Shown piece after piece: positions 24,788-35,839 of a stretch of 44,451 nt of DNA; position 1 is the first letter of the stretch; the number at the start of each line of letters is the position of its first letter. Below the pieces are notes generated by a model. It had not been told where the DNA came from, did not search any database, and saw nothing but the letters and a program-made list of their open reading frames with translations. The stretch is from Pseudomonadota bacterium (GTDB lineage Bacteria > Pseudomonadota > Gammaproteobacteria > Steroidobacterales > Steroidobacteraceae). The stretch spans positions 1 through 44,451 of the forward strand of contig CANFSB010000011.1 of assembly GCA_947449495.1 (NCBI GenBank). The letters run 5' to 3'. Made by a program: the position numbers and the translations under genes.

Positions 24788-25549
24788 ATGCTGTCACGGC
24801 GTTGTCTGGCCTTGTTCCTTGCCTCTGCCTTACTGGCATTGCCTGCCCACTCAGCCCGCCTGCCCGATTTTGAAGGCGTGTGGCAGAACCTCAGCGGTAT
24901 TCACATCGACCGCTTTTCCGGCACCTTCGAAGTCGACCCGGTAGGCAAGAACTCTTTCAAACCTGCTGCGCCGCCCTATACGCCCGAGTATGCCGCGCGC
25001 TATGCCAAGGTTACCGAGGCGCACGCGCGCGGCGAGCCCATCAACGATCCCACCGCTACGTGCCTGTGGCCGGGTGTGCCGCGCGTCATCTGGAACCCGT
25101 ACCCGCTCGAAATCATGATTTCCCAGGGCGGCAAGCGCGTCACGATGGTCCATGAATACATGAGCCAGGTGCGGCAGATCCATGCTGATGGCCGCGGCCA
25201 TCCGGACGACGTGGAAGACTCTTACAACGGCCACACCATCGGTCATTGGGAAGGGCAGACGCTGGTGATGGATACCGTTGCACTGCGTGCCGACACCATG
25301 CTGCAGAACACTGGCATGCCGCACAGCGATCAGCTTACCGTGCGGGAGCGCTGGCGCTTGCGCGAGCCGGATCTGCTCGAGGCCGAGATTACGATGATCG
25401 ACCCCAAGGCTTTCACTAAGCCCTATGTCACAACGCGCCTGTACCGGCGCCACCGTGATTGGTCGATCAGCGATTACGTGTGTGAAGAGAACAATCGCGA
25501 GCGCAGCGTCAATGGCGTTACCAAACAGGTCATGCCACAACAGAAATAG
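24788..25549 (+). CDS. Exported protein of unrecognised family, copy A
   Basis: I do not recognise a named function. The 253-residue product (ATG 24788 after a G-run; a TTG six codons upstream is less likely) has a signal peptide ending near LPAHSA. The mature protein opens DFEGVWQN and carries TPEYAARY, DPTATCLWPGVPR, RQIHADGRGHP, YNGHTIGHWEG, LVMDT, MPHSDQ, RERW, DPKAFTKP and YVCEENNRE. These blocks recur in the same order in copy B after the receptor, so the two are paralogues. Two conserved cysteines (TCLWPG and YVCEEN) could form a disulfide. It is probably periplasmic and tied to the neighbouring receptor. Similar genes near such receptors occur, to my recollection, in sphingomonads and Steroidobacter relatives. 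Confidence 0.8.
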   Translation: MLSRRCLALFLASALLALPAHSARLPDFEGVWQNLSGIHIDRFSGTFEVDPVGKNSFKPAAPPYTPEYAARYAKVTEAHARGEPINDPTATCLWPGVPRVIWNPYPLEIMISQGGKRVTMVHEYMSQVRQIHADGRGHPDDVEDSYNGHTIGHWEGQTLVMDTVALRADTMLQNTGMPHSDQLTVRERWRLREPDLLEAEITMIDPKAFTKPYVTTRLYRRHRDWSISDYVCEENNRERSVNGVTKQVMPQQK

Positions 25550-25554
25550 CAGTA

Positions 25555-25568
25555 GGCCGACGTCGGCC
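25555..25568. promoter_or_regulatory. Perfect 14-bp palindrome before the second receptor gene
   Basis: GGCCGACGTCGGCC reads the same on both strands, with no loop, and lies 17 bases before the receptor ATG. A gapless palindrome suits a dimeric regulator better than a terminator, which needs a loop. It sits between copy A and the receptor. No regulator gene lies beside it. Confidence 0.4.
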
Positions 25569-25585
25569 ATCAATGGGGGTTGAGT

Positions 25586-28306
25586 ATGAAAGGCAGCAAG
25601 AAGACTCGCCGGGAACTTATCGCCATCGCTTCGCTGGGCAGTGTGCTCAGTGCGGTGCCCGTCAGTGCTTGGTCACAGCAGGCTGGCAGCGATGATGTGT
25701 TGGGCGAGATCGTAGTCACCGCGACGCGTCAGTCCACCACGGTCAATCGTGTCGCCATCTCCATGACGGCAGTCACTGCCGAGACCATTGAGAAGCAAGG
25801 CCTCAAAGATGTGCAGGACCTGGCGCGCAGCGTGCCGTCACTGAACTTCAAGCGCGGTGGTGGTGAGGGCAACCCGTCCATCTCCATCCGTGGCATCGGT
25901 TCCACGCTAGGTTCGCCCACCACCGGTGTGTATCTGGATGATGTGCCGATCCAAAAGCGCGATACCAACGGCGCTGTGACCGGTAACGGCTCGCCTTTCC
26001 CGATGCTCTATGACCTGGGGCGTGTGGAGGTGCTGCGCGGTCCGCAGGGCACGCTGTACGGCGGCTCTGCACAAGGCGGCGCTATCCGTTTTATTACGCC
26101 GACGCCCAGTCTTACAGATGTGAGTGCCAGCGTTCGCGCTGAAGCCTCGACGCTGTCGGGTGGTAGCGCGGGTTATGAGTTGGGCATGGCGATGGGCGGT
26201 CCGCTGATCGACGATAAGGTCGGCGTGCGTGCCAGCTATTTCAAGCGTCGTCAGGGCGGTTATCTGGACCACGTGTCGTTCTATACGGGTCAGGAGTTTG
26301 CTAAAGACAGCAACTGGCGTGAGGGCGAGGCCGGTCGCGTCACGTTCCTGGTCAATGTCAGTGATGCCGTGCAGATCACCCCTGCGGTGTACTTCTCGCA
26401 CGAGTACTTCAACAACAACGACGTGTACTACCGCGACATTCCGCAGCTCACCTATGCAGCGGGCATCTTTACCAATCGCGGCACGACGCAAAGCGGCGTG
26501 GCTTACGACTTCCCCGATACGGTGTTTGCCGGTGGCACTTTCGGGCCGTACAACTACTACGGCAAGTACAAAACCTTCCAGGGTTACTACCCCAACACCA
26601 CCACCGCCGAGCTGGTGACTTCACCTCGCACCGGCGAGACCTTGCTACCGTCACTGACCTTCGACTTGAAGCTCGGTGGCTTCGCCTCACTCAAGTCGGT
26701 TACTTCGTATCTGTCGGATCGCACCTGGGGCTATACCGCAGGTACCAGCTTGGGTCATCGCGCGCAGGTGCTGCCAACCACCACCAACTCGCAGTTCGTG
26801 CGCAGTGGTTCGGTGGGCACCAGTTGCGCCGGTGCAGCGACCTCCTCAATTACCGATGACGGTGTCTGCCGTGCGCCTATCAGTGGCGGTATCGGCACCA
26901 CGGTGTTGTTCATTCCGGGCTTCCCGCAGCGGCAGGGGGCACTTAACTATTCGTTTGGTCGCCGCGCCATTACCCAAGAGTTTCGCTTGCAGTCAACGCC
27001 CGACAGCGGCCGCCTCGATTGGCTGGCGGGTTTGTTCTTTACCGATGCCAGTTACAAGCAACGGCTGATCGAACCGGGCAACGAGGAGCAAAGCTCCATC
27101 TTCCTGCGCGGCGTGGGCGAGGAGTGGTTTATGGGCACGGTCAACGTCGATAACAACGGCATTCCGTTGCCGGTCGGCGTGGCGGGCAATCACTCGTATC
27201 GTGACCAGACCACCAAGGAGCGCGAGTTGGCAGCCTTTGGTGAGGCCAGCTACAAACTTACCGACACACTCAAGGCCACCGCCGGCATCCGCTATTCCAA
27301 GATGGATGTCAGCTATCTGCAGTACACCGGTGCGTCGGTGTTCGGTAACACACTGGGCTTTGTGGGCACGCCGGCCTCGCCGGCGCGCATCACCTCGCCC
27401 ACGGCTGGTCATCCGTTCCCCAATCAGCCCGGCGACCCGTACTACAACGTGGTCGATGGCAAGCAAAATGAAAAGCCCGTGTCTCCCAAGCTGGGCTTGT
27501 CCTGGCAGGCCACCCCCGGTGATCTGCTGTATGCGACCTACAGCACCGGCTATCGTCCGGGCGGCGTGAACCAGCCGGCTCCTCCGGGCAACTGCGCCCC
27601 CACGCTGGCGGCGCTGGGCATCACCAGCACGCCGCTCGACTTCAAGTCTGACAAAGTCATCAGCTATGAAGTCGGTGCCAAGAACCGCATCCTGGGTATG
27701 CAGATCAATACCTCGGCGTTCTATATCGACTGGAAGAACCCGCAGATCAGCCAGCGTCTGACGCAGTGCGGCCATACCTACGTAGACAACGCCGGCGCTG
27801 CGGTCAGCAAGGGCTTTGACGTGCAGGTGTCTGGTCGTCTGGCACAGCTGAGCCTGCAGGCTGCGGTGGCCTATACCGATGCGCGTTACACCGAAACAGT
27901 GCTCACCACCGTGCCCGCCGGCGTTACGCCGCAGGTGCTGGTGTATGAGGGCGATTCATTGGGCGCGCCCAAGTGGCAGCTGAGTCTGGGCGCGCAGTAC
28001 GACTTTAAGTTGGCAGACCGGCCGGCCTTTGTGCGTGCCGATTACCAGTACGCCACCGATTACCTGCGTACTACCGGCCCTGGCACGGTCAGCTATCAGG
28101 CAGTGGTCTATCAGGGCGATGCGTCGCGCAATCTCAATGCCCGCATGGGCATTCTGCTCAATACTGTCGAAGCATCGGTGTTTGCCAGCAACCTCACCAA
28201 CGAATCGACGGTGCTGGGTATCGGTAACACCTCGCCATCGACTATCGTTACCGAGACGGCCGTGCGCCCGCGTGAAGTGGGCGTCACACTGTCTTATCGT
28301 CATTGA
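25586..28306 (+). CDS. TonB-dependent outer-membrane receptor
   Basis: Predicted importer of 906 residues from ATG 25586, seven bases after GGGGG. A signal peptide ends near SAWSQQ. The plug follows: LGEIVVTATRQ as TonB box region, LARSVPSLNF, ISIRGIGS, GVYLDDVPIQK, RVEVLRGPQGTLYGGSAQGG. The barrel contains NHSYRDQTTKEREL and YSTGYRPGGVNQP. It differs clearly in sequence from the receptor at 19077. The protein ends VGVTLSYRH, so the usual last aromatic residue is replaced by His. Enclosed by two paralogous exported proteins, it looks like the transport part of a small uptake cassette; the substrate cannot be told. Confidence 0.94.
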   Translation: MKGSKKTRRELIAIASLGSVLSAVPVSAWSQQAGSDDVLGEIVVTATRQSTTVNRVAISMTAVTAETIEKQGLKDVQDLARSVPSLNFKRGGGEGNPSISIRGIGSTLGSPTTGVYLDDVPIQKRDTNGAVTGNGSPFPMLYDLGRVEVLRGPQGTLYGGSAQGGAIRFITPTPSLTDVSASVRAEASTLSGGSAGYELGMAMGGPLIDDKVGVRASYFKRRQGGYLDHVSFYTGQEFAKDSNWREGEAGRVTFLVNVSDAVQITPAVYFSHEYFNNNDVYYRDIPQLTYAAGIFTNRGTTQSGVAYDFPDTVFAGGTFGPYNYYGKYKTFQGYYPNTTTAELVTSPRTGETLLPSLTFDLKLGGFASLKSVTSYLSDRTWGYTAGTSLGHRAQVLPTTTNSQFVRSGSVGTSCAGAATSSITDDGVCRAPISGGIGTTVLFIPGFPQRQGALNYSFGRRAITQEFRLQSTPDSGRLDWLAGLFFTDASYKQRLIEPGNEEQSSIFLRGVGEEWFMGTVNVDNNGIPLPVGVAGNHSYRDQTTKERELAAFGEASYKLTDTLKATAGIRYSKMDVSYLQYTGASVFGNTLGFVGTPASPARITSPTAGHPFPNQPGDPYYNVVDGKQNEKPVSPKLGLSWQATPGDLLYATYSTGYRPGGVNQPAPPGNCAPTLAALGITSTPLDFKSDKVISYEVGAKNRILGMQINTSAFYIDWKNPQISQRLTQCGHTYVDNAGAAVSKGFDVQVSGRLAQLSLQAAVAYTDARYTETVLTTVPAGVTPQVLVYEGDSLGAPKWQLSLGAQYDFKLADRPAFVRADYQYATDYLRTTGPGTVSYQAVVYQGDASRNLNARMGILLNTVEASVFASNLTNESTVLGIGNTSPSTIVTETAVRPREVGVTLSYRH

Positions 28307-28322
28307 GCCCGGGGGGGCATTC

Positions 28323-30379
<2,057 letters not shown>

Positions 30380-30439
30380 CGCTCGCTCTTTTCGGGGGTC
30401 CCGCCGTGGGTGGGCCGCAATCCTAGAGGTACAGCCACC

Positions 30440-30769
30440 ATGTCCTTGTTCATTTCCGACGCCCATGCCCAAGCCGCAGGCGCCCCTCCGGGCGGCGCTA
30501 CTGGTCAGTTGCTTATCCTCGGCGTATTCGTGGTCGTGTTTTATTTCCTGCTGATCCGTCCGCAGCAAAAACGCGCCAAGGAGCACCAGGCCATGCTGTC
30601 CAAGCTGGCCGCAGGCGATGAAGTGGCCACTGCCGGCGGCATTCTGGCCAAGGTGATTGAGGTGGGCGAGGCGTTCGTCACGCTTGAAATCGCCGATGGC
30701 GTCCATATCAAGGTGCAAAGGGGGCAGGTGACTACCCTCGTCCCTAAAGGCACATACAAGAGCGCCTGA
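30440..30769 (+). CDS. yajC: Sec translocase auxiliary subunit YajC
   Basis: Small inner-membrane partner of SecDF. The 109-residue product from ATG 30440 has a short Ala/Gly-rich N-terminus, one membrane helix (LLILGVFVVVFYFLLI, about residues 24-39), then RPQQKRAKEHQAML and GDEVATAGGILAKV, all typical of YajC. It ends five bases before secD. RBS-like AGAGGT precedes the start by several bases. Confidence 0.97.
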   Translation: MSLFISDAHAQAAGAPPGGATGQLLILGVFVVVFYFLLIRPQQKRAKEHQAMLSKLAAGDEVATAGGILAKVIEVGEAFVTLEIADGVHIKVQRGQVTTLVPKGTYKSA

Positions 30770-30774
30770 CACGA

Positions 30775-32646
30775 ATGCTTGACTACGCGCGCTGGAAATA
30801 CGCCCTCGTCTCGATAGTGCTGTTGGTGTCGCTGCTGTTCGCAGCGCCCAACTTCTTCGGCGAGGACCCCGCTCTGCAGGTTGCCCGCAAGGACCGTGCA
30901 GCCATCGATGTAGCCGGACAAGCGGCCGTCGAGACCTTTCTGCGCGAGCAGAAGGTGGATTTCTCGCGCTCGTACTTGGACAAGGGCCGCCTGATGGTGC
31001 GCTTTGCCGGTGTCGCGCAGCAGTTGCAGGCGCGCGATGCAGTCAACGAGGGGTTGGCGACTAATTATGTGTCGGCGCTGGCGCGCGCCTCGCGTGCCCC
31101 CGAGTTCTTCCGTTCGATAGGCCTGCGTGCCATGCCGCTGGGTCTGGACCTGCGCGGCGGCTTGCACCTGCTATATCAAGTGGACGTCAACGGCGCAGTG
31201 ACGCAGCTGCTCGACAGCTACGAGCAGGATTTCCGTCGTGCGCTCACCGCGCAAAAACTGCCGTTTAACGACGTGAGCAGCTTTGCCTCGCAAGGCAAAG
31301 TGGTCGACTCGTTGCGCATCACGCTGCCGGCAGGCGCCGACACTGCCACAGTACGTGCTGCGTTGGTCAAGGTCGCGGCTGATCTGACTTACACCGTGTC
31401 GGGCGATGCTCAGGCACCGCTCATTACAGCGTCAATGTCCGCCATTCAGCTGCGTCAGCGTCAGGACGATGCGATACAGCAGAACATCGTCACGCTGCGC
31501 AATCGCGTCAACGAACTGGGCGTGTCCGAGCCCATCGTGCAACGCCAAGGCGTTGATCGCGTAGTGGTGCAGTTGCCCGGCGTGCAGAACTCTGCCGAGG
31601 TCAAAGACATCCTGGGCAAGGTAGCCACCCTCGAGTTCCGTCTGACCGATACGCAGAACAACCCACTAGAGGCGGCGCAGCGCGGTCGTGCGCCCTTGGG
31701 TTCTAAGCTGTATTTCCATCGTGACAACCAGCGGCCCACGCTGCTCAAGCGCGAAGTGATCGCCACGGGCGATCAGCTGGTCGGCGCCACATCCGGCGCC
31801 TCGCAGGATGGTCCGCAGGTGTCGGTGCGTTTGGATGCTCGCGCCGGCGACGAAATGCTGCGCGTGACCCGCGCCAACATTGGCAAGCCGATGGCGGTGG
31901 TCTTCATCGAGAAGCGCCGCGAGATCACCGAGGTTGATGGTCAGAAGGTCGAGCGCGATGTCACTACGCAAGAAGTGATCAGCGAGGCCACCATCCGTGG
32001 TGTGTTCGGCAATCAGTTTCAGATCACAGGGCTGACACAGTCTGAATCGCGTGAACTGGCACTGCTGATGCGTTCAGGTCAGTTGGCTGCACCGCTGTTT
32101 ATTGTGGAAGAGCGCGCCATCGGCCCAAGCCTGGGTCAGGCCAGCATCGAGATGGGCGTCAATGCACTGCTTATCGGTATGGTCGGCGTGTTCGTGTTCA
32201 TGATCATCTACTACAAGGTCTTCGGCGTGGTGGCATCGGTGGTGCTGCTGGCCAACGTAGTGCTGCTGACAGCGCTGTTGTCGATGATGGGCGCGGCGCT
32301 CTCGCTGCCGGGCATCGCGGGCATTTTGCTCACCGTCGGTATGGCGGTGGACGCCAACGTGCTTATTTATGAGCGCATCCGTGAAGAATTGCGTAATGGC
32401 GTCTCGCCGCAGACATCGATCCGCGCGGGCTTTGAAAAGGCGCTGTCTGCCATCGCCGACTCCAACGTCACCACCTTCATCGCTGGGTTGGTGCTGTGGG
32501 TGTTTGGTACCGGCGCCATCCGCGGCTTTGCGGTTGTGCTCACGCTGGGCATTGCCACGTCGATGTTCACGTCGGTCATGGGCAGTCGCGCACTGATCAC
32601 TCTCATCTACGGCGGCAGCAAGCGTCCCGCACGCCTGCACATTTAA
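30775..32646 (+). CDS. secD: Protein translocase subunit SecD
   Basis: Uses the proton gradient to pull exported proteins through SecYEG. The 623 residues begin with a first membrane helix (ALVSIVLLVSLLFAAPNFF). A large periplasmic domain follows, with GLDLRGGLHLLYQVD, LRNRVNELGVSEPIVQRQG and VVQLPGV, then IVEERAIGPSLGQ before the last five helices. VGMAVDANVLIYERIREE in helix 4 holds the conserved Asp for proton flow. It is followed by secF after 12 bases. Confidence 0.98.
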   Translation: MLDYARWKYALVSIVLLVSLLFAAPNFFGEDPALQVARKDRAAIDVAGQAAVETFLREQKVDFSRSYLDKGRLMVRFAGVAQQLQARDAVNEGLATNYVSALARASRAPEFFRSIGLRAMPLGLDLRGGLHLLYQVDVNGAVTQLLDSYEQDFRRALTAQKLPFNDVSSFASQGKVVDSLRITLPAGADTATVRAALVKVAADLTYTVSGDAQAPLITASMSAIQLRQRQDDAIQQNIVTLRNRVNELGVSEPIVQRQGVDRVVVQLPGVQNSAEVKDILGKVATLEFRLTDTQNNPLEAAQRGRAPLGSKLYFHRDNQRPTLLKREVIATGDQLVGATSGASQDGPQVSVRLDARAGDEMLRVTRANIGKPMAVVFIEKRREITEVDGQKVERDVTTQEVISEATIRGVFGNQFQITGLTQSESRELALLMRSGQLAAPLFIVEERAIGPSLGQASIEMGVNALLIGMVGVFVFMIIYYKVFGVVASVVLLANVVLLTALLSMMGAALSLPGIAGILLTVGMAVDANVLIYERIREELRNGVSPQTSIRAGFEKALSAIADSNVTTFIAGLVLWVFGTGAIRGFAVVLTLGIATSMFTSVMGSRALITLIYGGSKRPARLHI

Positions 32647-32658
32647 GGAACCACGCAG

Positions 32659-33597
32659 ATGGAATTCTTCAGCAAGGCGAGCAACTTCCCGTTCATGGCC
32701 ACGCGCAAGCTGTGGTACGGGCTGTCCATCGCACTGATGGTGGTGTCGTTCGCGTCGTTTTTTGCGCGTGGACTGAACCTGGCCATCGACTTCACCGGTG
32801 GTGTGAGCATCGAAGCCAGCTTCCCCGGCACGGCCAACCTTGACGCCATCCGTGCAGGCCTTGAGCACGCCGGCTACACAGAGCCTTCGGTGCAGAACTT
32901 CGGTTCCTCGCGCGAAGTGGCCGTGCGTCTGCCGCCGGATCCTAAGCACTCAGGTGCCGAAATTCGCGCAACGGTCGAAGCTGTAATGAAGCAGATTGAC
33001 CCGGGCGCCACTATCGAGCGACTGGATGTAGTGGGCCCGCAGGTCGGTGATGAGCTGCGCAATAGTGCCATCTGGGCGCTGTCGATCACGCTGCTGCTGG
33101 TGTTTTTGTATATCGCGCTGCGCTTTCACACTTGGCGCCTGTCGCTCGGTGCCATCCTGGCCGTGATTCACGACCCCATTCTGGTGCTGGGCGTGTTCTC
33201 GTTGACCTCTACGCCTTTTGACTTGGCGGTAGTGGCGGCCATTCTGGCTGTGGTTGGCTACTCGCTCAACGACACCATCATTGTGTTCGATCGCATCCGC
33301 GAGCGCTTTGAGGCGAATCGCCGTCTGGCACCTGCGGTGGCGCTGGATCAGTCCATCAACCAGACGCTCTCGCGCACCATCATGACCAAGCTGGTCACGC
33401 TGATCGTGGTGGTGGCGTTGTTGTTCCTCGGCGGTCCGGTGCTGCGCGGCTTCTCTGAGGCGCTGCTGATCGGCATTCTGGCCGGTACCTATTCGTCGAT
33501 CTATATCTCGGCGTCGATTGCCTTGGATTGCGGGCTCAAGGCCGAACATGTGTTCCCAGTGGTCACTGATCGCAAGGCCGCGGACAGTCTGCCTTGA
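32659..33597 (+). CDS. secF: Protein translocase subunit SecF
   Basis: Partner of SecD. The 312-residue protein has helix 1 (LSIALMVVSFASFFARG), GLNLAIDFTGGVSIEA, then the short periplasmic domain with VQNFGSSREVAVRLP and IERLDVVGPQVGDELR. The last five helices include VVGYSLNDTIIVFDRIRE with the conserved Asp and RTIMTKLVTLIVVVALLFLGG. The stop overlaps the TTG start of the TerC gene by four bases. Confidence 0.98.
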   Translation: MEFFSKASNFPFMATRKLWYGLSIALMVVSFASFFARGLNLAIDFTGGVSIEASFPGTANLDAIRAGLEHAGYTEPSVQNFGSSREVAVRLPPDPKHSGAEIRATVEAVMKQIDPGATIERLDVVGPQVGDELRNSAIWALSITLLLVFLYIALRFHTWRLSLGAILAVIHDPILVLGVFSLTSTPFDLAVVAAILAVVGYSLNDTIIVFDRIRERFEANRRLAPAVALDQSINQTLSRTIMTKLVTLIVVVALLFLGGPVLRGFSEALLIGILAGTYSSIYISASIALDCGLKAEHVFPVVTDRKAADSLP

Positions 33598-34334
33598 GTA
33601 TCTTGGAGCTACTGGCAGACCCGGCGGCGTGGATCGCGTTTGCCACGTTGTCTTTGCTCGAGATCGTGCTGGGTATCGACAACATCATCTTCATTTCGAT
33701 ACTTGTGGGGCGTCTGCCGCCAGAGCGTCGCCACAAGGCCAGGATCGTCGGTCTGTCATTGGCCATGATCACGCGTGTGGCCTTGCTGTTCTCTATCGTG
33801 TGGCTGATGCGCCTGACGCAGCCGTGGTTCGAGTTGGCCGGCAAGGGCTTTTCTGGCCGAGACATTATTTTGTTTGTGGGCGGTCTGTTTCTGGTCATCA
33901 AGAGCGCGATGGAAATTCATCACATGCTCGAAGGTGCTGCAGACACGCGCAAGACCCGCACCTTCAGCAACTTTGTGGTCATCGTGGTGCAGATCGCCAT
34001 CATTGATATCGTGTTCTCGCTCGACTCGGTGTTCACCGCCGTGGGTTTGGCCAGTCCCGATCAGGTGCCGGTGATGGTTGCGGCCATCATCGTGGCAGTG
34101 CTGGTGATGATGGTGGTCTCGGGCAGCATTTCTGACTTTGTCGAGCGACACCCCACCGTCAAGGTGCTGGCGCTGGCCTTTTTGATACTGGTGGGTGGTG
34201 CGCTGATGGGTGAGGGCCTTGCCGTGCACGTGCACAAGGGCTTCCTGTACACCGCCATGGCCTTCTCGGTAGCAGTAGAGATGGTCAACTTGCGGCTACG
34301 CAAATTGTTGGCTCATCGGGGCCATCATCACTGA
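33594..34334 (+). CDS. TerC-family integral membrane protein
   Basis: Membrane protein of 246 residues in the TerC/Alx family. The family is linked to tellurite resistance and to manganese export at the Sec machinery in other bacteria. Two hallmark helices are visible: LLEIVLGIDNIIFISIL and IDIVFSLDSVFTAVGL, each with the paired acidic residue likely to bind the cation. About seven helices are predicted, with a polar loop holding MLEGAADTRKTRTF. It starts at TTG 33594, overlapping secF (TTGA), so it is coupled to SecF; no ATG lies nearby. The Sec link fits a role of TerC proteins in metallating exported proteins, but the ion is not shown here. Confidence 0.92.
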   Translation: MSILELLADPAAWIAFATLSLLEIVLGIDNIIFISILVGRLPPERRHKARIVGLSLAMITRVALLFSIVWLMRLTQPWFELAGKGFSGRDIILFVGGLFLVIKSAMEIHHMLEGAADTRKTRTFSNFVVIVVQIAIIDIVFSLDSVFTAVGLASPDQVPVMVAAIIVAVLVMMVVSGSISDFVERHPTVKVLALAFLILVGGALMGEGLAVHVHKGFLYTAMAFSVAVEMVNLRLRKLLAHRGHHH

Positions 34335-34363
34335 AGCTATGGGCATCCCTGCGGTTTGCTGCC

Positions 34364-34369
34364 TACAAT
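34364..34369 (+). promoter_or_regulatory. Possible -10 of the amino-acid permease gene
   Basis: TACAAT (five of six matches) lies 25 bases before the ATG, giving a short leader with AGGGAG as ribosome site. The hexamer 17 bases upstream (GGGCAT) is a poor -35. Confidence 0.4.
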
Positions 34370-34394
34370 CGGGCGCTAACCACAGGGAGACCCC

Positions 34395-35831
34395 ATGAAC
34401 TGGCGAATCAAGCCGCTTGACCTGATCCTCGCGACCGCCGAGAAGAAAGGCCTCAAACGCCAGTTAGGCGCGTTTCAACTGACCATGCTGGGCATCGGTG
34501 CCGTCATCGGTACCGGCATCTTCGTGCTCACATCCGTAGCAGCCAACAAGGCCGGCCCGGGCATGATGTGGTCGTTCATCATCGCCGGCGTGGTGTGCCT
34601 GCTCGCCGCACTCATTTACGCCGAAATTGCCTCGATGGTGCCGGTCTCCGGCTCCGCCTATACCTACTCTTACGCAGTGCTGGGCGAAGTCATCGCTTGG
34701 ATGGTGGGCTGGGCCCTCATTCTCGAATACGCGGTCGCCGCTGGTGCGGTGGCCGTGGGCTGGGCCGGTTACGTCAACGGCTTTCTGGCCAGCATCGGTC
34801 ACAGCCTGCCGGCGTTTCTGACCGCAGGACCTGCTGACACCATCACGCTGGCCGATGGCACCAAGGCCGCAGGCGGCTTCAACCTGGTGGCCTTCCTGGT
34901 CTCGGCATTTGTTACCTGGATTCTCGTGGTGGGCACCTCGCACAGCGCGCGCTTCACCTCGGTGCTGGTCGCCGTGAAGATCATCGCGCTGACAGTGTTT
35001 GTTGTGATCGCGCTGCCGGCAGTGAATTCGGCCAATTTTGAGCCGATGCTGCCCAACGGCTGGGGCACGCCGCTGTCGGGTGTAGGCGTGCTGGGTGCTG
35101 CGGCGTCCATCTTCTTTGCCTATGTGGGCTTTGATGCCGTCTCTACGGCCGCCGAAGAAACCCGCGATCCCAACCGCAACATCCCCATCGGCCTGATCGG
35201 CTCGTTGGTCGTGTGCACCATCTTCTACCTGTTCGTGGCCTATGCCGCGGTCGGTGCAGTGGGCGCGCAGCCTGGCGGCGCTCTGTCAGAGTCCAAGGAA
35301 CCGCTGGCCTTTGTGCTGCGCCAGCTGGGTTGGCCGCAGGTGGGTAACTGGGTGGCTGCCGCTGCCATCATCGCGCTGCCTTCGGTGGTGCTGATGATGA
35401 TGTTCGGTCAGACCCGCATCCTCTTCACCATGTCCCGCGATGGTCTGATGCCCGACGTGCTGTCCAAGGTGCATCCGCGCTTCCACACGCCGCATGTGGT
35501 CACCATCGTCACCGGCGTGGCTGTGGCGCTGTTTGCTGCCATCTTCCCGGTGGGCATGCTGGCCGACATCTCCAACTCGGGCACGCTGTTCGCGTTCTTC
35601 GTGGTGTCGCTGGGCGTGATGATCCTTCGGGTGCGCAGCCCCGAGCGCAAGCGCGTATTCCGCACGCCGCTAATTTGGGTGGTGGGGCCGCTGGCGATGG
35701 CCGGTTGCGCGTTGCTGTTCGTCAGCTTGGGCAGCTACACCATCAAGCTGTTTTTGATCTGGGCGGTGATTGGCTTGGTGCTGTATGCACTCTATGGCCG
35801 CAACCGCAGCCACTTGCGCGACAGCAAGTGA
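34395..35831 (+). CDS. APC-superfamily amino-acid permease (CAT type)
   Basis: Inner-membrane amino-acid transporter of 478 residues. The N-terminus reads KRQLGAFQLTMLGIGAVIGTGIFVL, with the GIG...GTGIF unwound-helix motif that binds substrate in this superfamily. Further marks are AEIASMVPVSGSAYTYSYAVLGE, FFAYVGFDAVSTAAEETRDPNRNIP and FGQTRILFTMSRDGLMPD. Twelve to thirteen helices are predicted. These features match the cationic amino-acid (YfnA/CAT) group, but specificity cannot be read from sequence. It starts at ATG 34395 after AGGGAGACCCC and is convergent with suhB, with a hairpin at the joint. Confidence 0.93.
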   Translation: MNWRIKPLDLILATAEKKGLKRQLGAFQLTMLGIGAVIGTGIFVLTSVAANKAGPGMMWSFIIAGVVCLLAALIYAEIASMVPVSGSAYTYSYAVLGEVIAWMVGWALILEYAVAAGAVAVGWAGYVNGFLASIGHSLPAFLTAGPADTITLADGTKAAGGFNLVAFLVSAFVTWILVVGTSHSARFTSVLVAVKIIALTVFVVIALPAVNSANFEPMLPNGWGTPLSGVGVLGAAASIFFAYVGFDAVSTAAEETRDPNRNIPIGLIGSLVVCTIFYLFVAYAAVGAVGAQPGGALSESKEPLAFVLRQLGWPQVGNWVAAAAIIALPSVVLMMMFGQTRILFTMSRDGLMPDVLSKVHPRFHTPHVVTIVTGVAVALFAAIFPVGMLADISNSGTLFAFFVVSLGVMILRVRSPERKRVFRTPLIWVVGPLAMAGCALLFVSLGSYTIKLFLIWAVIGLVLYALYGRNRSHLRDSK

Positions 35832-35839
35832 CTCAAAGG

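Noticed and set aside
28029-28322. N-terminal extension of copy B
   Set aside because: This stretch is the end of the receptor gene in another frame; the signal peptide begins at ATG 28323.
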